A stretch of DNA of 64,000 bases from Bradyrhizobium sp. YR681 (GTDB taxonomy: Bacteria > Pseudomonadota > Alphaproteobacteria > Rhizobiales > Xanthobacteraceae): NCBI RefSeq assembly GCF_000282615.1, contig NZ_AKIY01000266.1:1-64000 (forward strand), in the 5' to 3' direction. The notes below the pieces were generated by a model. The model saw only the letters and a program-made list of their open reading frames with translations. It made no database searches and was not told where the DNA came from. Within the stretch, counting starts at the first letter, position 1. Every line of letters starts with the position of its first letter. Below, in pieces: positions 8,361 to 18,502 of this stretch. The position numbers and the translations under genes are program-made.

Positions 8361-9782
8361 TTAGTCCGGCCAGCGCGAGAGAAGGTCGCTTGAGGCCTCG
8401 AACAGCGCGCTCACGCGCAGCAATTCGGCATCATGCCGGAAGCGGCCGACGAGCTGAAGTCCGATCGGCAGGCCGTCGCGGCCAAAGCCCGAGGGAAGGC
8501 TGACGGCGGGATGCCCGGTCATGTTGAACGGCATGGTCCAGGGGAACCAGTGCGGCCGGACGCTGTCGAAATGCGCCCCGTCGATCTCGATGGTGCCGAA
8601 CAAATCCTGCTTGATCGGCAGTGCGGTGCGCGTGAGGGTCGGCATCGCCAGGAAGTGGCCGCGCGCAAGCAGGGATTGCACCCGGCGGAACAGCGCGGTG
8701 CGCGCGAACATCGCCTCCTGGTAGTCGACGCCGCTGACCTCGGTCGCGAGCGCAAGCTGCTTGAGGAAGGCCTCGCTCAGCTCGTCCTTGTGCTCGGCTG
8801 CGAGTTTTGCAAACCGCGTGCGCCAGAGGGTGTGGTTGATGGCGCGCCAGATCGGCTCGATGTCAAAACCCTCGCCGGAGAATTCCTCGAGCTCGGCGCC
8901 AAGTCCGGCCAGCCGGTCGAGGCTGGCCTTGAAGCTGGCGGCGACTTCCGCGGACACCGGCCGGCCCGGCGGCGTCAGGCAGTACAGGATCCTCTGCCCG
9001 CGCAGATCGCCGCGCGGAGCGGCGGTGCCGACGAAATCGGGCACGCCGACGCCGATCGACCAGGGATCGCAGGCATCCTCGCCGGCCATGGCCTGCATCA
9101 TCAGCGCGGTGTCGGCGACGGTGCGGGTGGTCGGGGTGACATAGGTCTGGTTGCCGAACACATCCAGCGCCTGGCTGTGCGGAATGACGCCGTTGCTCTG
9201 CTTCAGTCCCACCACGCCGTTGCAGGCGGCGGGAATCCGCGTCGAGCCGCCGCCGTCGGTGGCGATCGCGAGCGGCGCGATGCCGCTGGCCACGGCGACC
9301 GCCGCGCCGCCGCTGGAGCCGCCGGAGGAGCGGCAGGCGTCCCACGCATTGCGGGTGCGGCCGAACAGCGGCGAGTCGGTCAGGCACTTGCTGCCGAATT
9401 CCGGCGTCGTGGTCTTGCCGATCAGGATCGCGCCCTCGCTGCGCAGCCGCGCCACCGCCACCGCATCCTCGTTCGGCACATTGTCCTTGTAGGGAACGGC
9501 GCCGAAGGTCGTCTTGACGCCCTTGGTGTTGACGATGTCCTTGACGGTGACGGGGATGCCGTGCAGCAGGCCGAGCGGCTCGCCGGCCATCATTTTGCGC
9601 TCGGCCTCGCGCGCAGCCGCAAGCGCCTCGTCGCCGCAGATCGTGATGAAGCAGTTCAGCTCGGGTTGGAGCGCCTCGGCGCGGGCGAGCACGGCGCGGG
9701 TGAGCTCGACGGGCGAAATCTTCCGGGCGGCGATGAGCCCGCGCAGCTCGGTTGCGGATAGCAAGCAAGGATCGCCGTTCAT
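8361..9782 (-). CDS. Amidase (amidase signature family)
   Basis: 473 residues. The amidase signature is intact: catalytic lysine in VTVKD (near residue 84), the glycine/serine-rich block SSGGSSGGAA near residue 157, and TDGGGSTRIPA with the nucleophile serine near residue 183. Such enzymes hydrolyse amide bonds in the cytoplasm. ATG 9782 fits the family N-terminus; the frame extends far upstream but overlaps the divergent LysR gene. The gene stands at the head of a peptide importer, so the importer may bring in the amide that it cleaves. Related to aryl/acyl amidases; it lacks GatB/GatC partners, so a GatA role is unlikely. Confidence 0.9.
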   Translation of the reverse strand: MNGDPCLLSATELRGLIAARKISPVELTRAVLARAEALQPELNCFITICGDEALAAAREAERKMMAGEPLGLLHGIPVTVKDIVNTKGVKTTFGAVPYKDNVPNEDAVAVARLRSEGAILIGKTTTPEFGSKCLTDSPLFGRTRNAWDACRSSGGSSGGAAVAVASGIAPLAIATDGGGSTRIPAACNGVVGLKQSNGVIPHSQALDVFGNQTYVTPTTRTVADTALMMQAMAGEDACDPWSIGVGVPDFVGTAAPRGDLRGQRILYCLTPPGRPVSAEVAASFKASLDRLAGLGAELEEFSGEGFDIEPIWRAINHTLWRTRFAKLAAEHKDELSEAFLKQLALATEVSGVDYQEAMFARTALFRRVQSLLARGHFLAMPTLTRTALPIKQDLFGTIEIDGAHFDSVRPHWFPWTMPFNMTGHPAVSLPSGFGRDGLPIGLQLVGRFRHDAELLRVSALFEASSDLLSRWPD

Positions 9783-9856
9783 CGTGACATCGCTCCGGAG
9801 CGGCCGCCGTTGGCCGATAGCATTGACAGCGAGGATGACAGTTTTGTTAACTCGCC

Positions 9857-9888
9857 GTCCAATACGATTTTGGACAGCAACCCATACG
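9857..9888. promoter_or_regulatory. Candidate LysR operator between amidase and regulator
   Basis: A 19-bp interrupted palindrome GTCCAA-N7-TTGGAC (9857-9875) overlaps two direct repeats, CCAATACG (9859-9866) and CCCATACG (9881-9888), set 22 bp apart. It lies between the divergent amidase (start 9782) and the LysR gene. LysR proteins commonly bind such sites in the shared promoter. Inferred from position and symmetry only. Confidence 0.45.
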
Positions 9889-9902
9889 TTTTCGGTATGC
9901 CA

Positions 9903-10790
9903 ATGGATCTTCGCCGGCTCCGCTATTTCGTCGCCGTGGCCGAGGCGCGCAGCGTCGGCAAGGCCGCCGAACGGCTGCGGATGGCCCAGCCGCCGCTCTC
10001 GGTCCAGATCCGCAAGCTGGAGGCCGAGGTCGGCGCGCCGCTGTTCCGCCGCGGCACGCGCGGCATGGACCTGACCGAAGCGGGCCAGGCGCTGCTGGCG
10101 CGCGCGGGCGAGGCGCTGGCGCTGGCGGCCGACGGCGTCGAAGCCGCGCGCGCGGTCGCGGCCGGCAGCCGGGGGCGGCTGTCCGTCGGCTACATGTTCG
10201 TGCTGGCGAACGCGATGCTGCCCCGTCTCATCCCCGAGCTGCGGCGATCGATTCCCGGGGTCGATCTCGACTTCGCCGAGCTCAGCGCCTCGACGCGCGA
10301 GGCGCGGCTGCTCGACCGCAGCGTCACCGTCGCGCTGTGCATGCCGCCGATCCACCATCCCGAAATCCAGGTGGCCCGGATCGGCACGCAACCGTTCATG
10401 CTGGCGATGCCGAACCGTTCGCCGCTTGCGCGCCTGAGCGCGGTGCCGATGGCACGACTCCAGGGCCGTCCGCTGATCGCGCTGCCGCCTCCGGAGCAGG
10501 ATCCCTCCTCCTCCGTGGTCGCGGCCCTGCTGCGGCGGCATCAGATCGTGATGCCGATCGCCGGCCGGGTGGAGACGGTGCATTCGGCAATGAGCCTGGT
10601 TCTCGCCGGTGAAGGCCTTGCGATCCTGCCCGCCTGCGCGCAGCTCGGCGCGCCGCGCGGCGTCGTGTTCCGGCCGCTGCGGGACGCCACCGATTCCTTC
10701 GACGTCGCGGTCTGCTGGCGGCGGGACTCGCACAGCCCGCTGATCCGCACCTTCCTCAAATGCGCCGAAAAGGTCGTCGCATCGCTGTGA
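9903..10790 (+). CDS. LysR family transcriptional regulator
   Basis: 295 residues. The N-terminal winged helix-turn-helix is standard: MDLRRLRYFVAVAEARSVGK, then AAERLRMAQPPLSVQIRKLE, then GAPLFRRGTRGMDLTEAG. The rest is a LysR substrate-binding domain. Two ATGs are close together (9897 and 9903); 9903 gives the classic MDLRRLRYF beginning. It diverges from the amidase gene and probably controls the amidase and the peptide importer, with a candidate operator between them. It converges with the PfkB kinase gene; their stops are only 4 bp apart. Confidence 0.92.
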   Translation: MDLRRLRYFVAVAEARSVGKAAERLRMAQPPLSVQIRKLEAEVGAPLFRRGTRGMDLTEAGQALLARAGEALALAADGVEAARAVAAGSRGRLSVGYMFVLANAMLPRLIPELRRSIPGVDLDFAELSASTREARLLDRSVTVALCMPPIHHPEIQVARIGTQPFMLAMPNRSPLARLSAVPMARLQGRPLIALPPPEQDPSSSVVAALLRRHQIVMPIAGRVETVHSAMSLVLAGEGLAILPACAQLGAPRGVVFRPLRDATDSFDVAVCWRRDSHSPLIRTFLKCAEKVVASL

Positions 10791-10794
10791 CGCG

Positions 10795-11730
10795 CTACAA
10801 GGGCCAGGTGACCTCGTGGCTCCAGGGCGGATCGGCGCCCGGGCGGGTGCAGGTCAGGCCGGCGCAATTGGCGGCGAAGGACAGCGCGCGGCGCAGCTCG
10901 TCGGCACTGATGGCTTTCAGCTGCGGCCGCGCAAGGCGTCCCTGCTTGTGCAGGGCGAACAGCAGCGCCGCCTGAAAACTGTCGCCGGCGCCGATGGTGT
11001 CGGCGACCTCGACCTTGGGCGCTGCAACCTCGACCTGCCCTGCTCCCGCGTGCCAGGCGATGGCGCCGCTGTTGCCGCGGGTGATGACGACGAGGCTTGT
11101 GCCTTGCGCAAGCAGCGCGGCGGCCCGCTGCGCAAAAGGCTCCTCGCCGAAGAGGTAAGCGAAGTCGACGTCCGACATCTTGATGAGGTCGGCGGTCCCC
11201 GCGAACTCCGCCATGCGCGCGAGATAGGCCGGCTTGTCCCTGACCAGATTGGGGCGGCAGTTCGGATCGAAGGAGATCGTGGTGGACGCGCGCGCGTCCG
11301 CGATCAGCGCCTTGGTCTCGGCGGCGCCCTGGTCGTTGACCAGCGTGGTCGAGCCGACGTGGAGGGCTTCGATCGTATTGAACGGAATGGACCCGCGCCG
11401 GTAGGTCCAGCTCCGCGTCGCGGTCTCGGCGTCATAGAAGGCGTAGTGCGATTCGCCCGCGACGATGCGGACGAAAGCGAGCGTGGTCTGGTGGTCGCTA
11501 CGGGTGGCAAGGCCGAGTTCGACATGCGAGGCAGCCGCGTGGTCCGCGATCATGCGGCCGAACAGGTCGGTCGAAATGCCGCCGACGAAGCCGGTCGGTG
11601 CGCCCAGGCGCGCCATGCCGATCGCGACGTTGAGACAGGAGCCGCCGACCGCCGGCATCACTGCCTCGCGGCCATCCGTGTTTCGCGTCGGCACGAAATC
11701 GATCAGCGCATCGCCGCAGGATATCAGCAT
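10795..11730 (-). CDS. PfkB-family carbohydrate kinase (fructokinase-like)
   Basis: 311 residues with PfkB signature 1 (GGSCLNVAIGMARLG, about residue 27) and signature 2 with the catalytic aspartate (DTIGAGDSFQAALL, about residue 248). Such kinases phosphorylate a sugar such as fructose with ATP in the cytoplasm. The start ATG 11730 is 5 bp after the stop of the FGGY kinase, so it is co-transcribed as the last gene of the polyol operon. If the dehydrogenase makes fructose from mannitol or sorbitol, this would be the kinase that uses it; if it makes a pentulose, the FGGY kinase would. Confidence 0.9.
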   Translation of the reverse strand: MLISCGDALIDFVPTRNTDGREAVMPAVGGSCLNVAIGMARLGAPTGFVGGISTDLFGRMIADHAAASHVELGLATRSDHQTTLAFVRIVAGESHYAFYDAETATRSWTYRRGSIPFNTIEALHVGSTTLVNDQGAAETKALIADARASTTISFDPNCRPNLVRDKPAYLARMAEFAGTADLIKMSDVDFAYLFGEEPFAQRAAALLAQGTSLVVITRGNSGAIAWHAGAGQVEVAAPKVEVADTIGAGDSFQAALLFALHKQGRLARPQLKAISADELRRALSFAANCAGLTCTRPGADPPWSHEVTWPL

Positions 11731-11735
11731 TCGTT

Positions 11736-13382
11736 CTAACCCTCGGGAACGTCGCGCATCGCGGCCCGGCTGCCGCGGTCGACCTCGCGCAGCAGCTTGT
11801 ACACCTCGCGCTTGCGGGCGTGGAAGGCCGCCATGTCGGGCGCGGTCGGCTCGCTCTTGCGCCCCAGCGCCGACATCTTGGCCATGGTCTCCCCGATCGA
11901 GGCACAGGCGCCGCCGGCCACCGCCCCGAGCATCGCGGCACCCAGCAGCACCGGCTCCTTCGTCTGCGGCAGCGCGACGGTGAGGCCGGTGGTGTCGGCC
12001 ATGATCTGCCGCACCAGCGGACTGCGGCTGGCGCCGCCGCCCATGATCATGATGCTGGAACGCACGCCATGGGCTGCAAAGGCTTCGATCACCTCGGCGA
12101 GCCCGTAGGCGAGCCCGCACAGGCCGGCGACGAACAGGCGTTCCATCGACGCGACGTCGGTATCGAGATCGAGCCCCGCGATCACGGCGCGGGTGTCGGG
12201 GTCGGCATAGGGCGAGCGGTTGCCGATGAATTCAGGGAGAACGTGGATGTCGCGAGCCAGCAGCGCGGCGCGGCTGGCATCGCCGGCACGCGCGATGATG
12301 CGGCGTTCGAGCAATTCGATGAGGTCGACGCCCTCGCCCCGCGCCGCTGCGCTTGCCTCGGCATGGCCCGGATGCGACTTCAGGAGATGGTCGATCGCAG
12401 CCCCCGCGGCCGACTGGCCGCCCTCGTTGAGCCAGACATCCGGTACCATGCCGGAATAATAAGGACCCCACACGCCCGGCACGAAGCACGGCTCCTTGGT
12501 CGTCGCCATGATGCAGGCCGACGTTCCCATGATGTAGGCGAGACGGTCGCTGACATCGGTCGCCCCATCCGAGCCGTCGCGGCCGCCGATCGCGCCGATG
12601 CCACCGGCATGCGCGTCGATCAGCGCGGCGCCGACCGGTGTGCCGGCCGACAGGCCGAGCTCAGCCGCAGCGTCACGCGTGAGACCGGCGCCGAGCCGCG
12701 TGCCGGGCGCGACGATCTCGGTGCCGATGCGGACGTACTTCTCGTTGACGAAGTCCGACAGGCCGATGCGCTTGAAGAACGGCGCGCTCCAGCCGCCGCC
12801 GTCATGGGCAAGGTAGTTCCATTTGCAGGTGACGGTGCAGGTCGAGCGTTGCAGCGAGCCGGTGGCGCGCCAGGTCAGGTAGTCTGCCAGATCGAAGAAA
12901 TGGCCGGCGGCGTCAAAGCTCGCGCGCAGATGCCGCTTCAGCCACAGCAGTTTCGGCATCTCCATCTCGGGCGAGATCGAGCCGCCGACATAGCGCAGCA
13001 CGTCGTCCCCGGTCTCGTTGATCAGCCGCGCCTCGGCGATGGCGCGATGGTCCATCCAGACGATGACGTTGCGCTGCGCCTCGCCGGAGGCGCTGACCGT
13101 GACCGGCTCGCCTTGCTTGTCGAGGACGACTAGCGAACAGGTGGCATCGAAGCCGATGCCGCCGACTTTGTCGGGCGCGATTGCGGCTTCCGCCAACGCC
13201 GCCCGCACCGATGTCACACAGGCGTCCCAGATGTCGTCCGACGACTGCTCGACGATGTCGCCGGCCTCATGCCAGATCCTGATCGGATGCCTGGCCGTCG
13301 CCAGCAAGGTGCCGGCCTCGTCAAACACCCCCGCCCGCGTGCTCGTGGTCCCCACGTCGACGCCAATATACGCTCGCGGCAT
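11736..13382 (-). CDS. FGGY-family carbohydrate kinase (ribulokinase-like)
   Basis: 548 residues. N-terminal phosphate loop IGVDVGTTSTRAGVFD (residues 6-21) and the C-terminal FGGY motif MGGGASRSPLVRQIM (near residue 446) are intact. Length and wording resemble the D-ribulokinase/FGGY branch rather than xylulokinase or glycerol kinase. It would phosphorylate a ketose from the adjacent dehydrogenase. The gene is 38 bp downstream of the dehydrogenase gene and 5 bp upstream of the PfkB kinase gene. The exact ketose (D-ribulose, L-ribulose or other) cannot be settled by reading. Confidence 0.88.
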   Translation of the reverse strand: MPRAYIGVDVGTTSTRAGVFDEAGTLLATARHPIRIWHEAGDIVEQSSDDIWDACVTSVRAALAEAAIAPDKVGGIGFDATCSLVVLDKQGEPVTVSASGEAQRNVIVWMDHRAIAEARLINETGDDVLRYVGGSISPEMEMPKLLWLKRHLRASFDAAGHFFDLADYLTWRATGSLQRSTCTVTCKWNYLAHDGGGWSAPFFKRIGLSDFVNEKYVRIGTEIVAPGTRLGAGLTRDAAAELGLSAGTPVGAALIDAHAGGIGAIGGRDGSDGATDVSDRLAYIMGTSACIMATTKEPCFVPGVWGPYYSGMVPDVWLNEGGQSAAGAAIDHLLKSHPGHAEASAAARGEGVDLIELLERRIIARAGDASRAALLARDIHVLPEFIGNRSPYADPDTRAVIAGLDLDTDVASMERLFVAGLCGLAYGLAEVIEAFAAHGVRSSIMIMGGGASRSPLVRQIMADTTGLTVALPQTKEPVLLGAAMLGAVAGGACASIGETMAKMSALGRKSEPTAPDMAAFHARKREVYKLLREVDRGSRAAMRDVPEG

Positions 13383-13420
13383 TGTCGCTCCCGGAAGCTC
13401 TCGTCAGTTTTGACGTAAGC

Positions 13421-14194
13421 CTACCAGCAAGTGTAGCCGCCATCCACCAGCACGATGCTGCCGGTCATCAGGCTCGCGGCGTCCGAGGCAAGGAACAGCA
13501 CGACGGAGGCGATCTCCTCGACCTGCCCCATCCGCGCCATCGGGGTTCCACCGATCCAGGCGTCGTACATCTTGGCGTTGCTCTTCACGAAGGCGTTGAG
13601 CGGCGTCTCGATATAGGTCGGCGCCACCGCGTTGACGCGGATGCCGCGCGCGCCCCATTCGGCGGCCAACGATTTGGTCAGATGATGCACGCCGGCCTTG
13701 GAGGCATTGTAGAAGGACTGTTCCTGCGGCTTGTTGACGATGAAGCCGGACATCGAGCCGACATTGACGATGACGCCGCTCTTGGCCTTCAGCATGTGCT
13801 TGCCGAATTCGCGGCAGCACCAGAAGGTGCCGTTGAGATTGACGTCGATGACGTTGAGCCAGTGCTCGTCGGTGACGGTCTCCGCCGGGGTCTCGCTGCG
13901 GGCGATGCCGGCATTGTTGACGAGGATGTCGACCTTGCCGTGGCGGGCGACGAGGTCGTTGGCGACTTCCGCAACGCGCTTGGTATCGGTGACGTCCATG
14001 ATCGCGGTTTCGATGTCGTAGCCCTTCGCTTTCAGCTCGGCCTTGGCGCTGTCGGCGATCTTGCTGTCGCGGTCGCCGATGATCACCTTCGCGCCGGCTT
14101 CGGCCAGCGCTTCGGCGCAGCCAAGGCCGATGCCCTGCCCGCCGCCGGTGATGAACGCGGTCTTGCCGGTGAGCTTGAATTTTTCCAGGTACAT
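13421..14194 (-). CDS. SDR-family polyol dehydrogenase
   Basis: 257 residues, a classical short-chain dehydrogenase: NAD(P) loop ITGGGQGIGLG (near residue 14), NNAG near residue 94, catalytic Ser in NVGSMSG, and YNASK around residue 161. The C-terminus VDGGYTCW is typical of polyol/ketose SDRs. It probably oxidises an imported sugar alcohol (arabitol, ribitol, mannitol or sorbitol) to the ketose used by the kinases. ATG 14194 is preceded by GGAAG within a short tandem repeat. Cofactor choice is not obvious; an Asp after the second strand (GDRDSK) favours NAD. Confidence 0.88.
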   Translation of the reverse strand: MYLEKFKLTGKTAFITGGGQGIGLGCAEALAEAGAKVIIGDRDSKIADSAKAELKAKGYDIETAIMDVTDTKRVAEVANDLVARHGKVDILVNNAGIARSETPAETVTDEHWLNVIDVNLNGTFWCCREFGKHMLKAKSGVIVNVGSMSGFIVNKPQEQSFYNASKAGVHHLTKSLAAEWGARGIRVNAVAPTYIETPLNAFVKSNAKMYDAWIGGTPMARMGQVEEIASVVLFLASDAASLMTGSIVLVDGGYTCW

Positions 14195-14200
14195 TTTTGT

Positions 14201-14230
14201 CTTCCGTTTCTTGCCGTTTTCTTGCCGTTT
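14201..14230. repeat. Short tandem repeat, about 10-bp unit, three copies
   Basis: Three near-identical units (CTTsCCGTTT type, + strand) lie in the 40-bp space between the ATPase stop and the dehydrogenase start. On the coding strand they read AAACGG(C)AAG, and the last one supplies the dehydrogenase ribosome-binding site. It may be a replication-slippage product; copy number could tune initiation. Confidence 0.6.
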
Positions 14231-14234
14231 CTTG

Positions 14235-15239
<1,005 letters not shown>

Positions 15240-15249
15240 GGCAGCCCCT

Positions 15250-16080
15250 TTACTTCACCGCGCCGAAAGTGAGCCCGCGCACGAGCTGTTTCTGGCTGAA
15301 CCAACCGAGGACGAGAATGGGCGCGATCGCCAGCGTCGAGGCCGCCGACAGCTTTGCCCAGAACAGCCCTTCCGGGCTGGAATAGGAGGCGATGAACGTC
15401 GTCAGCGGCGCGGCGTTCGAGGTCGACAGATTGAGCGTCCAGAACGCCTCGTTCCAGGCGAGGATGAGATTGAGCAGCATGGTCGACGCCAGGCCCGGGA
15501 TCGCCATCGGCGTCAGCACATAGATGAGCTCGCGGCCGATGGTGGCGCCGTCCATGCGGGCGGCCTCCAGGATGTCGCGCGGGATCTCCTTGAAATAGGT
15601 GAACAGCATCCAGACCACGATCGGCAGATTGCCGAGGCAGAGGATGAAGACGAGGCCGATGCGGGAATCGAGCAGGCCGAACGTCTTGTAGATCAGGTAG
15701 ATCGGGACCAGCACGCCGACCGGCGGCATCATCTTGGTCGAGAGCATCCAGAGCAGGATGTCCTTGGTGCGCTTGGTCGGCGAGAACGCCATCGACCAGG
15801 CCGCGGGAATGGCTATCAGGAGCGCAATGAGCGTCGAGCCGCCGGCGATGATGACCGAGTTCATGGCGTGAAGGAAATAATCGCTGCGTTCCTGCACGGT
15901 CGCGTAGTTTTCCGTCGTCCAGTGGAAGAACAGGAAGGACGGCGGGATGGCAAAAGCCTCCAGCTCGGTCTTGAAGCTCGCCAGCACCATCCACAGGATC
16001 GGGAAGAAGATCAGGAAGCCGAAGAGCCACGCCCCGATCGTCGATATCACCACCTGCTGCGTCGTTGACTTGCGCGCCAT
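15250..16080 (-). CDS. Polyol/sugar ABC transporter permease (SmoG/MalG type)
   Basis: 276 residues with six membrane segments. The first begins near residue 12 (ISTIGAWLFGFLIFFPILWM). The EAA loop region EAARMDGATIGRELIYVLTP matches inner-membrane permeases of the CUT1 family, and the C-terminus RGLTFGAVK is the usual SmoG/MtlG ending. It lies 3 bp after the other permease and 10 bp before the ATPase gene. Forms the translocation pore with it. Confidence 0.93.
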   Translation of the reverse strand: MARKSTTQQVVISTIGAWLFGFLIFFPILWMVLASFKTELEAFAIPPSFLFFHWTTENYATVQERSDYFLHAMNSVIIAGGSTLIALLIAIPAAWSMAFSPTKRTKDILLWMLSTKMMPPVGVLVPIYLIYKTFGLLDSRIGLVFILCLGNLPIVVWMLFTYFKEIPRDILEAARMDGATIGRELIYVLTPMAIPGLASTMLLNLILAWNEAFWTLNLSTSNAAPLTTFIASYSSPEGLFWAKLSAASTLAIAPILVLGWFSQKQLVRGLTFGAVK

Positions 16081-16083
16081 GAT

Positions 16084-16956
16084 TCAGGCTTCCAGGTTGC
16101 GGCCGACGATGCGGACGAGGAAGAAGGCGACGACGTTGGCGATCACGACGGCGACGAGGCCGCCCGCGGAGGCGCTGCCGACGTCGAACTGGATCAGCGC
16201 CTGCGAATAGATCAGGAAGGCGATGTTGGTGGTCTGCAGGCCCGGCCCGCCGCCGGTGGTGACGAAGATCTCGGCGAACACCGTCAGCAGGAAGATGGTC
16301 TCGATCAGGATCACCACCGTGATGGGCCGCGCCAGATGCGGCAGCGTGATGTAGATGAAGGTCGACACCGCGCTGGCGCCGTCCATCTCGGCCGCCTCCT
16401 TCTGCTCCTCGTCGAGCGATTGCAGCGCGGTCAGCAGAATGAGCGTCGCGAACGGCAGCCATTGCCAGGCGACGATCAGGATCACCGCGAGCAGCGGCGC
16501 GTCGGTGAACCAGTCGATCGGCGTCAGCCCGAACACCCTGGCGAGCCAGGCGAACAGGCCGGAGACCGGGTGCATCAGCAGGTTCTTCCAGACCAGCGCG
16601 CTCACCGTCGGCATCACGAAGAACGGCGCGATCACCATCAGCCGCACGATGTTGCGGCCGATCACGGGCTGGTCCATCAGCAACGCCAGGGGAATGCCGA
16701 GCAGGATCGTCAAGGCCAGCACCGAGCCGACGAGCACCAGCGTGTTCTGGAGCGAGGCGAGGAACGCGGGATCGGTGAGGAAGTAGCGGAAGTTTTCCAG
16801 CCCGACGAAGGCTTCGGAGCCGGGATCGAGCAGGCTGTAATGCAGCGTCGAGAAGTAGATCGTCAGCGCCAGCGGGACGATCATCCAGATGAACAGCAGC
16901 CCGACGGCCGGGGTCAGGAGCGCGCGCGCAAGGAATTGCGTCTGCCGGGTTGCCAT
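16084..16956 (-). CDS. Polyol/sugar ABC transporter permease (SmoF/MalF type)
   Basis: 290 residues, six membrane segments, and the EAA motif EAAEMDGASAVSTFIYITLP near residue 190. Size and wording match CUT1-family MalF-like permeases of polyol importers. It is followed after 3 bp by the second permease and preceded by the binding-protein gene (89 bp gap). ATG 16956 carries the basic N-terminus MATRQTQFLARA typical of the family. Confidence 0.93.
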   Translation of the reverse strand: MATRQTQFLARALLTPAVGLLFIWMIVPLALTIYFSTLHYSLLDPGSEAFVGLENFRYFLTDPAFLASLQNTLVLVGSVLALTILLGIPLALLMDQPVIGRNIVRLMVIAPFFVMPTVSALVWKNLLMHPVSGLFAWLARVFGLTPIDWFTDAPLLAVILIVAWQWLPFATLILLTALQSLDEEQKEAAEMDGASAVSTFIYITLPHLARPITVVILIETIFLLTVFAEIFVTTGGGPGLQTTNIAFLIYSQALIQFDVGSASAGGLVAVVIANVVAFFLVRIVGRNLEA

Positions 16957-17045
16957 CCCTGAGGTCTCCTCTGGGGAAGAAGGCGGCCATCCGTCCGGGG
17001 CTGGTGGATGGCCGCCAGTGTGAGCTCAGGAGGGAGAGCTCGGGT

Positions 17046-18356
17046 TCACTTGATGTAGCCGGCGCGCTTCATCTCGCGCTCGCTGACCGATTGCGCCGCG
17101 GTGAGCGCGGCATCGACCGTCATCGAGCCCGCGAGCGCCGCCGAGAACTGCTGGCCCACTTGCGTGCCGATGCCCTGGAATTCCGGGATCGCGGCGTATT
17201 GCACGCCGACGTATGGCACCGGCTTCACGGTTGGCTTGTTCGGATCGGCCGCGTCGATCGAGGCCAGCGTCAGCTTGGCGAAGGGCGCCACCTTCAGATA
17301 TTCAGGGTTCTGGTAGAGCGAGGTGCGCGTGCCCGGCGGCACGTTGGCCCAGCCGTCTTTCGCCGCCACGATCTTGGTGTAGTCCTTGCTGGTTGCCCAG
17401 GCGATGAACTTCTCGGCGGCTTCGGCTTTCTTCGAGCCGGCTGGGATCGCCAGGCTCCAGGCCCACAGCCAGTTGGCGTTCTTGCCGAGGCCGGTGTTCG
17501 GCGCCATCGCAAAGCCGACCTTGTCGGCGACCTTGGATTCCTTGGGATTGCTGACGAAGGACGCCGCGACCGTCGCGTCGATCCACATCGCGCATTTGCC
17601 GGCGTTGAACAGCGCCAGATTCTCGTTGAAGCCGTTGGAGCTCGCGCCGGGAGGGCCCGCGTCTTTCATCAGGTTGACGTAGGTCGTGAGCGTCGCCTTC
17701 CACTCCGGCGTGTTGAACTGCGGCTCCCACTTCTCGTCGAACCAGCGTGCGCCGTAGGAATTGGCCATCGCCGAGAGGAACGCCATGTTCTCGCCCCAAC
17801 CGGCCTTGCCGCGCAGGCAGATGCCGTAGACGCCCCCGCTCTTGTCGGTGAGCTTCTTGGCGGCGTCGATGACGAACTCCCAGGTCGGCTTTTCCGGCAT
17901 CTTCAGGCCGGCCTTCTCGAACAGGTCGGTGCGGTACATCACCATCGAGCTCTCGCCGTAGAACGGCGCCGCGTAGAGCTTGCCGTCGACGGAGACCGCG
18001 TCCTTGATCTTGGGCAGCAGGTCGGCGACGTCGTAATCGGCGCCGAGATTGGCGAGCGGCACCAGCCAGCCCTTCTTGGCCCAGATCGGCACCTCATAGG
18101 TGCCGATGGTCAGCACGTCGAACTGGCCGCCCTTGGTGGCGATGTCGGTGGTGACGCGCTGGCGCAGCACGTTCTCCTCCAGCGTCACCCATTTCACTGA
18201 AATGTCGGGGTTCTTCTTGGTGAATTCACCGGTCAGCCCCTGCATGCGGATCATGTCGCCATTGTTGACGGTGGCGATCGTCAGGGTGGTTTCGGCCATC
18301 GCGGGGACGGCCAGCAGGACAGACGCGCCGCAGACGGCGCCCAGGACGTGTTTCAC
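17046..18356 (-). CDS. Polyol/sugar ABC transporter substrate-binding protein (SmoE/MtlE type)
   Basis: 436 residues with a signal peptide (VKHVLGAVCGASVLLAVPAMA, cleavage near AMA-ET). The mature part is an extracellular solute-binding protein of CUT1 type that binds polyols or sugars in the periplasm. The start is GTG 18356: a GGGAGG ribosome-binding site lies 7-8 bp before it. An earlier in-frame ATG at 18446 would put the whole palindromic operator (18381-18415) inside the coding region, so I reject it. It is the first transporter gene of the operon and follows a candidate SorC operator. Confidence 0.92.
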   Translation of the reverse strand: MKHVLGAVCGASVLLAVPAMAETTLTIATVNNGDMIRMQGLTGEFTKKNPDISVKWVTLEENVLRQRVTTDIATKGGQFDVLTIGTYEVPIWAKKGWLVPLANLGADYDVADLLPKIKDAVSVDGKLYAAPFYGESSMVMYRTDLFEKAGLKMPEKPTWEFVIDAAKKLTDKSGGVYGICLRGKAGWGENMAFLSAMANSYGARWFDEKWEPQFNTPEWKATLTTYVNLMKDAGPPGASSNGFNENLALFNAGKCAMWIDATVAASFVSNPKESKVADKVGFAMAPNTGLGKNANWLWAWSLAIPAGSKKAEAAEKFIAWATSKDYTKIVAAKDGWANVPPGTRTSLYQNPEYLKVAPFAKLTLASIDAADPNKPTVKPVPYVGVQYAAIPEFQGIGTQVGQQFSAALAGSMTVDAALTAAQSVSEREMKRAGYIK

Positions 18357-18380
18357 AGTGACCTCCCTAAGCTCGCGCTT

Positions 18381-18415
18381 TTGAGCATATGCCCACGCGT
18401 TGGGCGTATGTTCAA
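18381..18415. promoter_or_regulatory. Palindromic operator candidate for the polyol operon
   Basis: A 35-bp near-palindrome with 15-bp half-sites, TTGAGCATATGCCCA and its inverse, 13 of 15 positions symmetrical around 18398. It lies 25 bp before the GTG of the binding-protein gene, in the gap between the regulator and the transporter. The likely binder is the SorC-type regulator encoded just upstream. Symmetry is seen directly; the assignment is inferred. Confidence 0.6.
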
Positions 18416-18502
18416 TCGGGAGAGAACGGTTGTCAAGCACGCGCAAGGGTGTTTGCGCAACTTATGAGTGCTGCGGTGCGGGAGGGGTCGCCCCGCCCAC
18501 AC

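Noticed and set aside
8361..10733. A 790-residue open frame that would join the amidase to upstream sequence
   Set aside because: The first 317 residues are antisense to the LysR gene; the amidase family N-terminus begins at ATG 9782.
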